From: Oscillospiraceae bacterium
Lineage (GTDB): Bacteria > Bacillota > Clostridia > Oscillospirales > Ruminococcaceae
Direction of reading: 5' to 3'
DNA length: 5,432 nucleotides
Assembly: GCA_017416665.1 (NCBI GenBank)
Contig: JAFQBO010000314.1
Span: forward strand, 1-5,432
This document shows, one piece after another, positions 1 to 5,432 of this stretch. The position numbers were made by a program, and so were the translations under genes. Every line of letters starts with the position of its first letter. Position 1 is the stretch's first letter. The notes beneath the pieces were generated by a model that saw only the letters and a program-made list of their open reading frames with translations, was not told the DNA's origin and made no database searches.

Positions 1-22
1 AATCAACCTTTCTTAATTTTAA

Positions 23-60
23 GGGACGGCTTTCACCGTCCCGTTTTATTTTATTTTTTT
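23..60 (+). terminator. Rho-independent terminator of an upstream + strand gene
   Basis: GGGACGG (23-29), loop CTTTCA, CCGTCCC (36-42), then G and a T-rich run (GTTTTATTTTATTTTTTT). The T run is on the + strand, so this best terminates a gene entering from the left. The run overlaps the stop and last codons of the minus-strand yfhO-family gene. On the minus strand the same hairpin is followed only by TTAAAATTAAG, a weaker U-tract, so it may also end the yfhO-family transcript (bidirectional use). Confidence 0.75.
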
Positions 61-2948
61 TCTTCTATTGCAACCTTTTTTTCTCTGTACATTGCAAGAA
101 GAACCTTATTGTTTTTCTTGTCATATCTATAGATGAATACTACGCAGACAAGACCGACAATAAATGCTGCAAGACCAGGCATAAGACCAGGAGCAGTGTA
201 TGACATTTCAATAGTATGTGTGCCAGGAGTGAGCTTCAGACCCATCAAAGCATTTACATACATTGTGTAACAGTTCTTTGCATTTTTGTATTCTACTGTA
301 TCCTTGTCCAGGAAGTCAATTTTTTCGCCGTCAACCTTAACAGTCCAGCCTTCTTCGTAAGGAATTGAAGTCATCATAACCTGACCTTCATTGATGGTAA
401 TAGTACCTTCAAGACTGTCTCCGCCGAAATCGGTGATTTCCCACTGCTGTTTTTTAAGCTTTTCAATATCTTCCTTGAAAGCTGCCTGATCGAAGTAGTA
501 GAAGTGGAACTGATTTACAATAGTGTATTCATTTGCTACAGTCATACGGAGCTCAATTTCTGTACCCGGTTCAAATGAGCCGATGCAAAGACCGTGATAG
601 TCGTGACCTTCGTAGTATGAGCCGAGTGAGCTGTGTTCTGAGTATGTTCCGTCTGCATTCTTTGTAGTACTGAGCCAGAGATTTACCTTTTTCTGATTTT
701 CTGTCTGGAAGTAGATATAGATAGGATCTGCTGTTTCAGCTTTAAAATGCATGTTTACAACAGGATCTCCCTCTTCTGCCGCTGTATACATTGTCTGATT
801 GCCGTATGGTGATACAGTTACATTCTGAACATCGAATGTATTAGGATCAACGTTCATTTTCTTGAAATACTGACGATAGCTTGAGAATGCATCGTTTTCA
901 ATAACAGTATGACCTGCAAGTGTACTCATAAGGATGTTCTGACTATTGTAAACGTCATCGTTGCCAAGAGCGGCAATTCGTGAAATAGTTTCATCAACTG
1001 CATAACCTACTGATAAGGCATCAGGATTTTCGTATACGTCAATAACAGTTTCTTTTTCTTCATCGTTTATGAACTTGTAAGCAAAGATAGGGTTGTAGCT
1101 TTCGTTTGCAAGACGTTTTGCATTCTTGTCGCCTACAATATTCTTGTCCATAACGTATCTTACGCCAAGGAGAGCATCGGTAATAGATGTATTACCATCA
1201 TATCTTGAATAATAAGTGCTTGAAGAATAACCCATAGCTTCAAGGAATTTAAGGATTTTTGCGTTCATGACAGAGCTTGAATGGCTTATACCCTTCATAT
1301 CAAGAGCAGATGCGTCATTTACAGTTCTGTGGAAAGTTTTTTCAGAACGGTAGAAACCATCGTTTGCATTACCCTGTGATTCATGGTAATCTTCAATCTG
1401 CTGTGTTACGGCACGCCCGTTATTGATGAAGTTGTACCAAGGGCCTGCCTTTGAATAGATAAGTGAATCATTTTCGTCGTGGAAAGTGTTGTACGCATTG
1501 TATGCAAGTTCAACAGAGCTTATTGAAAGCATGAGAATAGGTGCTGTTACGGCAATAAGTTTTTTGTTGTTTCTGCATACAGCGATGATTATACAGTAGG
1601 CAGCTGCGAAAAGTACAGCAAAAATAATTTCTCTTGTAGTAATGTGTTCCGGTTTTCTTGCGGCAACGATTGCTATGTAAGCAACAACGCAGAATGCCGC
1701 ACCACCGACATTTGATGCTTTGATTCCTTCGATTTTTGAAAATGCAGTAGCACCCATAAGAAGAAGTACAAATGAGAATGTGAATGAATAACGGTAAGGG
1801 AGCCAGTTTGGTTCCTGGAAACCGTGCCATGCCATGTCGACAGGGTTGATATACATACAGAAGAACAGAACAAGGATAAGTGCTGAATAACCGATTTTCT
1901 TGTTAAGTGAGATTTTATTGTTAAGATAGAAGATCGGAAGCATAACAATAGTAAGCATACCGCAGTAAATTTCCGGAAGACCGTCAACGTCAACAGTATC
2001 ATACTGTGCCGGAAGGAGCTGTGGAAGGAAGTCAAGCGGATTGAACTGTGTTGTGAATGAGAAGTCCGGTTCTGTAAAGTCGAACTTACCAAGTGAAAGG
2101 GCATTGTATACACCCAGTATCATAAATGCTGAGAGCAGCAATGCTGTTCCGATTGAAATAACAGTTCTTACGAAAAGATTGAAATAGTCTTCAGCCTTAA
2201 GCTTTTTACCGTTTTCATTTCTGCCTGAGAAAAGGTAGAAGAAATAGTAAAGTGCTGTAAAGATAGCAACTATGTAGCCGATATAGAAGTTGAATACGAA
2301 TATCATGGCAAGCGGAATTGCAAGATTAAGCTTTCTTCCGTCGTCAATAAGATATTCAACGCCTAAAATAACAAGCGGCAGGAGATACATACCGTCGAGC
2401 CACATAGGGTTCATAGCCTGAATTACACCGTATGCACAGAGAGCATAGAGTGTTGAGAAAACAGTAGCCTGTAGCGGTGCGACGCCCTTTGACTTCTGTA
2501 ATAGATAACTGAAAGTTACTGATGAAAGTCCAAGCTTTACCAGAATCATAATCTGAAGACTTCCAAGAAGCATTGTTCGTGGAAGAAGGATTGGGATAAG
2601 CGTGAACGGACTTGCGAGATAGTAGGCAATAACACCAAGATAACCACCTGAAAGATTTCGTGACCAGTTGTAGAGAATGCTTTCCTCACCCCAGAAAGCG
2701 TCACGGATAGCTTCAAAGTAGTAAACGTACTGACCGTTCAGGTCGAGTACAAGAACTGAGAAATCTCCGTATGGAGAAACCTGAAACATTGCATATGCAA
2801 TATACATGATAATTACAGGAACTGCAAATGCAAGAAAATAAAATTTGTTGCGGATAAACCACTGACCTAAAAATGCCGGAAGATTTTCAAATGAAAATTT
2901 TTCGGTTGGTCCGGTAAGTTTATTTGCTGATTTAGACAAACCTGCCAT
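51..2948 (-). CDS. YfhO-family polytopic membrane protein (probable GT-C-type envelope glycosyltransferase)
   Basis: 965 residues. The protein probably transfers a sugar from a lipid-linked donor to an envelope polymer on the outer membrane face; B. subtilis YfhO is needed for lipoteichoic acid glycosylation. Seen: a short cytoplasmic N-terminus, a first membrane helix at about 36-56, and an extracytoplasmic loop (57-100) with LDLNGQYVYYF at 68-78, where Asp69 is a candidate catalytic residue of the GT-C type. About a dozen more hydrophobic segments follow to about 487. Family-like motifs include NFYIGY (220-225), LPYRYSF (383-389), an SSS...FLEAMGY stretch (557-574), LLGVRYV (593-599) and PYEEGW (863-868). 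A large extracytoplasmic domain (about 488-918) is followed by a last helix (921-940) and a Lys-rich cytoplasmic tail. The start at 2948 is chosen because AAGGAGG lies 5 bases upstream. A longer in-frame ATG at 3011 has no such site and sits almost on the predicted transcription start. The family is secure; substrate and reaction are inferred. Confidence 0.9.
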   Translation of the reverse strand: MAGLSKSANKLTGPTEKFSFENLPAFLGQWFIRNKFYFLAFAVPVIIMYIAYAMFQVSPYGDFSVLVLDLNGQYVYYFEAIRDAFWGEESILYNWSRNLSGGYLGVIAYYLASPFTLIPILLPRTMLLGSLQIMILVKLGLSSVTFSYLLQKSKGVAPLQATVFSTLYALCAYGVIQAMNPMWLDGMYLLPLVILGVEYLIDDGRKLNLAIPLAMIFVFNFYIGYIVAIFTALYYFFYLFSGRNENGKKLKAEDYFNLFVRTVISIGTALLLSAFMILGVYNALSLGKFDFTEPDFSFTTQFNPLDFLPQLLPAQYDTVDVDGLPEIYCGMLTIVMLPIFYLNNKISLNKKIGYSALILVLFFCMYINPVDMAWHGFQEPNWLPYRYSFTFSFVLLLMGATAFSKIEGIKASNVGGAAFCVVAYIAIVAARKPEHITTREIIFAVLFAAAYCIIIAVCRNNKKLIAVTAPILMLSISSVELAYNAYNTFHDENDSLIYSKAGPWYNFINNGRAVTQQIEDYHESQGNANDGFYRSEKTFHRTVNDASALDMKGISHSSSVMNAKILKFLEAMGYSSSTYYSRYDGNTSITDALLGVRYVMDKNIVGDKNAKRLANESYNPIFAYKFINDEEKETVIDVYENPDALSVGYAVDETISRIAALGNDDVYNSQNILMSTLAGHTVIENDAFSSYRQYFKKMNVDPNTFDVQNVTVSPYGNQTMYTAAEEGDPVVNMHFKAETADPIYIYFQTENQKKVNLWLSTTKNADGTYSEHSSLGSYYEGHDYHGLCIGSFEPGTEIELRMTVANEYTIVNQFHFYYFDQAAFKEDIEKLKKQQWEITDFGGDSLEGTITINEGQVMMTSIPYEEGWTVKVDGEKIDFLDKDTVEYKNAKNCYTMYVNALMGLKLTPGTHTIEMSYTAPGLMPGLAAFIVGLVCVVFIYRYDKKNNKVLLAMYREKKVAIEEKK

Positions 2949-2953
2949 TTTTT

Positions 2954-2960
2954 CCTCCTT
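2954..2960 (-). promoter_or_regulatory. Ribosome binding site that sets the yfhO-family start
   Basis: On the minus strand, AAGGAGG is followed by five A residues and then ATG (2948-2946). It is the only good Shine-Dalgarno match in the leader. It decides for the 965-residue protein rather than one 21 residues longer. Confidence 0.92.
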
Positions 2961-2989
2961 AATTTTGGGGTTGTTTCCCTCATTTTTCC

Positions 2990-3009
2990 GAACATAAAAT
3001 ATAATGTTC
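2990..3009. repeat. Inverted repeat GAACAT-N8-ATGTTC in the yfhO-family leader
   Basis: GAACAT (2990-2995) and ATGTTC (3004-3009) are perfect inverted arms around an 8-base AT-only centre. They lie about 7-26 bases downstream of the predicted start of the yfhO-family transcript. The repeat could be a repressor operator or a weak 6-bp RNA hairpin. With AT-rich DNA around it, chance occurrence is possible. Confidence 0.4.
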
Positions 3010-3022
3010 ATAGATATTTACT

Positions 3023-3051
3023 ATTATACTATAATTTTTTAAAATTTACAA
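3023..3051 (-). promoter_or_regulatory. Sigma-A type promoter of the yfhO-family gene
   Basis: Read on the minus strand, the -35 is TTGTAA (3051-3046) and the -10 is a perfect TATAAT (3028-3023), with a 17-base spacer. Transcription would begin near 3016, giving a leader of about 68 bases before the ATG at 2948. That leaves the alternative ATG at 3011 only about 5 bases inside the transcript, which argues against it. The two divergent -35 boxes lie about 105 bases apart, so the promoters do not overlap. Confidence 0.82.
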
Positions 3052-3155
3052 TAGCTTTTAAACCAAAATTTTTATTTTCATATTAATTTCACAAAATATA
3101 CATTCAAGCTTTGTAGATATAAAAATCCTGAAATAAAATTTTACATATATTTACC

Positions 3156-3184
3156 TTGACTGTATTGCAAAAATATTGTATAAT
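3156..3184 (+). promoter_or_regulatory. Sigma-A type promoter of ppk1
   Basis: The -35 element TTGACT (3156-3161) and a perfect -10 TATAAT (3179-3184) are separated by exactly 17 bases. Transcription would begin near 3191, giving a leader of about 35 bases. The upstream DNA is rich in A and T and could act as an UP element. No extended -10 TG is present. The leader is too short for a riboswitch, so control, if any, would be by proteins binding at or upstream of the promoter. Confidence 0.88.
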
Positions 3185-3211
3185 ATAAACAAATGTATAT
3201 TAAAATATAGT

Positions 3212-3217
3212 AGGAGG
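3212..3217 (+). promoter_or_regulatory. Ribosome binding site of ppk1
   Basis: AGGAGG ends 8 bases before the ATG at 3226. This is strong and well spaced, and it fixes the ppk1 start. The nearest upstream ATG (3193) reads into a stop within a few codons. Confidence 0.92.
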
Positions 3218-3225
3218 ATCAATAT

Positions 3226-5307
3226 ATGGGACAGTCAATTTACGACAATCGAGAATTATCATGGTTGAAATTCAACGAACGTGTTCTTGAAGAAGCTCAG
3301 GACAGACGTGTGCCACTTCTTGAACGACTGAATTTTGCATCAATATTTCAGAGCAACCTTGATGAATTCTTTATGGTGCGTGTCGGCTCACTTTATGATA
3401 AAATGCTTGTAAGTCCTAAGAAAAAGGACGGAAAAACAAAAATGACTCCGAAACAGCAGCTTAAAGCAATTTTTGAAAAGGTAAACGAGCTTGAGCCGAT
3501 GAAGGATATTGCCTATAAGAATATTATGCTTGAGCTTACGGAATACGGAATAGAGCAGGTTGATTTCCGTTCAGCAACGCCGAAAGAACGAGAATATCTG
3601 GAAACTTTTTTTAAAAAGGAAATAAAACCACTTATTTCACCTCAGATTATTGATAAGAAAACACCGTTTCCGTTTCTGAAAAACAAGGAGATTTATTGTG
3701 TTTTACAGCTTCAGTCAAAATCGGGAGTACGACTTGGACTTATTCCTGCAAGCGGGCAGTTCAGCCGTATTATACCGCTTGATGAAGGAAAACGTTTTAT
3801 CCTTGCGGAGGATCTTATTCTGCACTTTGCACCAAATGTCTTTAAAAATTATAAAATAATTGACAAAACACTTATAAGAATTACGAGAAACGCCGATATT
3901 ACTGTTGAAGAAGGTCTTTACGATCATGATATAGACTTCCGTGAAATAATGGAAGATATATGCAAAATGCGAAAGAAACTGCATCCTGTCAGACTACAGC
4001 TTTCTGAAAATTTCAGTCAGCCTGCACTTGAGTTTTTATGTAAAAAACTTGAACTGAAAATGGAACATATTTTTTATCTGAAAACTCCGCTTGATTTGTC
4101 ATTTGCAGGAAAAGTAGCTGATATGTGTGATAATCCTGCACTTAAATTTGATAAGGTAACACCTCAGAAGCCGGACTGTATTTCTGATACACAGAGTATG
4201 ACAACTCAGATACGACGACGTGACATACTGCTGAGTTACCCGTATGAAAGCATAAAGCCTTTTATTGAGCTTCTGAATGAGTCGGCAAAAGATCCTAAGG
4301 TTACGGATATTAAAATCACACTTTACCGTCTTGCAAAAAACAGTCAGGTTATAGAGGCACTCTGTAATGCCGCTGAAAATGGTAAGAACGTGTTTGTTCT
4401 TGTTGAACTTCGTGCAAGATTTGATGAGGAAAATAATATAGGCTGGTCAAGACGTCTTCAGGATGCCGGCTGTACGGTTATATATGGACCGAGAGATTTG
4501 AAGGTACACTCAAAGCTGTTGCTTATTACAAGAACTATCGGTAAAAGACAGGAGTATATAACACAGATCGGTACAGGTAACTATAACGAAAAAACATCTG
4601 CACTCTACACCGATCTTTCTCTTATGACAGCAAATCAGGAAATAGGACAGGAAGCGGAAAGACTGTTTGATGCACTCAGAAACAATCGTCTTCTTGAAGA
4701 AACTGAACATCTGCTCGTTGCACCGCTTGCACTTCGTAATCCTATACTGGAAATGATTGATGATGAAATAATCCGTGCAAAGAACGGCGAACCTGCATAT
4801 GTCGGAGCGAAAATAAACTCACTTTGTGATAAGGTTATCATAGACAAGCTTGTTGAGGCATCACAGGCAGGCGTTAAAATTGACCTTGTAATCCGTGGTA
4901 TATGCTGTCTCAAGGCAGGGGTTGAGGGATATACCGATAATATCACTGTAACAAGTATTGTAGGAAGATACCTTGAACACAGCCGTATTTATATTTTTGG
5001 TGCAAAGGAACATGCAAAAATTTATATAAGCTCGGCTGACTATATGACACGAAATACCATAAGACGAGTTGAGGTTGCAGCACCTGTTTATGATGAAAGA
5101 CATAAAAAACGTCTTTTGGACATGTTTGAAATACTCTTAAATGATAATATCAAAGGCAGAAAACAGATTCCTGACGGAACATACATTTATAAAGTAAATG
5201 ATAATCCGCCTGTTGATGCACAGAGATACTTTATTGAAGAAGCATATAAAAAGGCTGAAAAAAAGGCAAAAGCAAAAAACAGAAAAAATAAAAAGACAGA
5301 ATCCTGA
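3226..5307 (+). CDS. ppk1: Polyphosphate kinase 1 (PPK1)
   Basis: 693 residues, normal for PPK1. The enzyme reversibly transfers the ATP gamma-phosphate to growing inorganic polyphosphate through a phosphohistidine intermediate. Domains in order: N-terminal domain (about 1-105) with NRELSWLKFNERVLEEA and SNLDEFFMVRV, whose Asn44 fits the ATP-contacting Asn; a middle or head domain (about 106-310); then two phospholipase-D-like catalytic domains (about 315-500 and 501-670). His428 in DLKVHSK matches the autophosphorylated His (E. coli His435). His585 in RYLEHSRIYIF matches the second active-site His (E. coli His592). Arg368 (LYRLAKNS) and Arg398 (RARFDEENNI) match the conserved Mg/phosphate-site arginines. 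SSADYMTRN...RRVEV (602-617) is the family C-terminal signature. The last about 20 residues are a Lys-rich, low-complexity tail outside the core fold. The start is fixed by AGGAGG 8 bases upstream and by the family-typical N-terminus. The gene is apparently monocistronic; no ppx neighbour is seen. All key residues are present, so it should be active. Confidence 0.98.
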   Translation: MGQSIYDNRELSWLKFNERVLEEAQDRRVPLLERLNFASIFQSNLDEFFMVRVGSLYDKMLVSPKKKDGKTKMTPKQQLKAIFEKVNELEPMKDIAYKNIMLELTEYGIEQVDFRSATPKEREYLETFFKKEIKPLISPQIIDKKTPFPFLKNKEIYCVLQLQSKSGVRLGLIPASGQFSRIIPLDEGKRFILAEDLILHFAPNVFKNYKIIDKTLIRITRNADITVEEGLYDHDIDFREIMEDICKMRKKLHPVRLQLSENFSQPALEFLCKKLELKMEHIFYLKTPLDLSFAGKVADMCDNPALKFDKVTPQKPDCISDTQSMTTQIRRRDILLSYPYESIKPFIELLNESAKDPKVTDIKITLYRLAKNSQVIEALCNAAENGKNVFVLVELRARFDEENNIGWSRRLQDAGCTVIYGPRDLKVHSKLLLITRTIGKRQEYITQIGTGNYNEKTSALYTDLSLMTANQEIGQEAERLFDALRNNRLLEETEHLLVAPLALRNPILEMIDDEIIRAKNGEPAYVGAKINSLCDKVIIDKLVEASQAGVKIDLVIRGICCLKAGVEGYTDNITVTSIVGRYLEHSRIYIFGAKEHAKIYISSADYMTRNTIRRVEVAAPVYDERHKKRLLDMFEILLNDNIKGRKQIPDGTYIYKVNDNPPVDAQRYFIEEAYKKAEKKAKAKNRKNKKTES

Positions 5308-5321
5308 TGGGTTCTGTCTTT
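5281..5321 (-). terminator. Hairpin over the ppk1 stop codon; intrinsic terminator on the minus strand, possibly bidirectional
   Basis: AAAGACAGAA (5292-5301) pairs perfectly with TTCTGTCTTT (5312-5321). It extends inward by T-G, C-G and C-G pairs to a TGAT tetraloop, 13 pairs in all. The ppk1 stop codon TGA (5305-5307) is in the loop. On the minus strand the stem runs straight into TTATTTTTTCTGTTTTTT, a strong U-tract, which suggests termination of a convergent gene to the right. On the + strand the following TTTCAGACTG is a poor U-tract, so ppk1 termination here is less certain. Confidence 0.65.
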
Positions 5322-5354
5322 CAGACTGTAGAAAAACCTAAAATTAAAATTTCG

Positions 5355-5371
5355 TGCCGATTAAATCGGCA
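5355..5371. repeat. Small inverted repeat TGCCGAT-TAA-ATCGGCA
   Basis: Seven perfect pairs around a 3-base loop, GC-rich against AT-rich flanks. There is no T run on either side, so it is not a terminator by itself. It may be one stem of a larger structured element spanning about 5340-5426, or half of a dispersed intergenic repeat. Confidence 0.45.
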
Positions 5372-5397
5372 GGCAAACTTGAGTACGACCAAAGTAA

Positions 5398-5426
5398 GGG
5401 GACGCTTTTTCTTGTAAAGCGTCCCC
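5398..5426. terminator. Strong 11-bp hairpin at the right edge, possible terminator
   Basis: GGGGACGCTTT (5398-5408), loop TTCTTGT, AAAGCGTCCCC (5416-5426): 11 perfect pairs. On the + strand only TCTTGA follows before the window ends, so a U-tract cannot be fully judged. On the minus strand TTACTTTGG follows, which is a weak tract. It is a plausible backup terminator for ppk1 or part of a structured intergenic element. The arms resemble the GGGACGG stem at the left end in style but not in exact sequence. Confidence 0.5.
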
Positions 5427-5432
5427 TCTTGA

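Noticed and set aside
1510..2113. Minus-strand frames overlapping the yfhO-family gene
   Set aside because: They lie inside a clearly conserved gene in another frame, have no ribosome binding site, and their composition is typical of shadow frames.
2988..3009. Possible LexA/DinR box (CGAAC...GTTC)
   Set aside because: The Firmicute SOS box has GAAC and GTTC separated by 4 bases; here the gap is 12, so it does not fit.
2949..3011. In-frame 21-codon N-terminal extension of the yfhO-family protein from an ATG at 3011
   Set aside because: It has no Shine-Dalgarno, lies about 5 bases from the predicted transcription start, and the extension runs through the AAGGAGG site that serves the ATG at 2948.
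3070..3112. Second minus-strand promoter (TTGAAT-17-AATATG)
   Set aside because: The -10 is a poor match, and the TTGTAA-17-TATAAT promoter nearer the gene is far better. AT-rich DNA gives many such partial matches.
3091..3115. Weak inverted arms ACAAA...TTTGT between the two promoters
   Set aside because: Five-base AT-rich arms are expected by chance in DNA of this composition.
3715..5103. Minus-strand frames opposite ppk1 (four of 66-103 residues)
   Set aside because: All are antisense to well-conserved PPK1 coding sequence and show no recognisable domain, so they are shadows of the real gene.
5370..5405. Resemblance to a c-di-GMP-I riboswitch (GGCAAAC ... GGGACGC)
   Set aside because: The expected second half (AAAGCC and the tetraloop-receptor arm) is absent. 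GGGACGC is instead fully paired in the 5398-5426 hairpin, and the element follows rather than precedes a visible gene.
5361..5432. Open minus-strand frame entering from the right edge and ending at a TAA (5363-5361)
   Set aside because: Only 23 codons are visible, with no start. They run through the 11-bp hairpin, whose inverted repeat makes coding unlikely. It cannot be excluded as a gene 3' end without more flank.

Overview
The window holds two full-length, divergently transcribed genes from what looks like a low-GC Firmicute (Bacillota), plausibly a Ruminococcus-like clostridium. This rests on strong AAGGAGG-type ribosome binding sites, near-consensus sigma-A promoters with 17-base spacers, very AT-rich intergenic DNA, and the families present. 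The taxon is inference from style only; no marker gene is present.

Layout. Positions 1-50 carry a GC-rich hairpin followed by a T-rich run on the + strand, which looks like the end of an upstream + strand gene lying outside the window. Positions 51-2948 (minus strand) encode a YfhO-family multi-pass membrane protein of 965 residues, probably a GT-C-fold glycosyltransferase acting outside the membrane on a cell-envelope polymer. Positions 2949-3225 form a divergent promoter region with one clear sigma-A promoter per gene. Positions 3226-5307 (plus strand) encode polyphosphate kinase PPK1 (693 residues, catalytic residues intact). Positions 5308-5432 are a short intergenic tail with three inverted repeats. 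The first contains the ppk stop codon in its loop.

How the genes relate. PPK1 reversibly makes polyphosphate from ATP in the cytoplasm. The YfhO protein is an envelope glycosylation factor. They share only a divergent promoter region, and nothing in the sequence shows a shared pathway. No exopolyphosphatase (ppx), PPK2, or undecaprenyl-phosphate glycosyltransferase partner is visible here.

I see no convincing novel system. The points most worth a second look are at the non-coding edges: the stop-codon hairpin of ppk, the inward-facing terminators at both ends, and the structured 3' tail, which may be a dispersed intergenic repeat.
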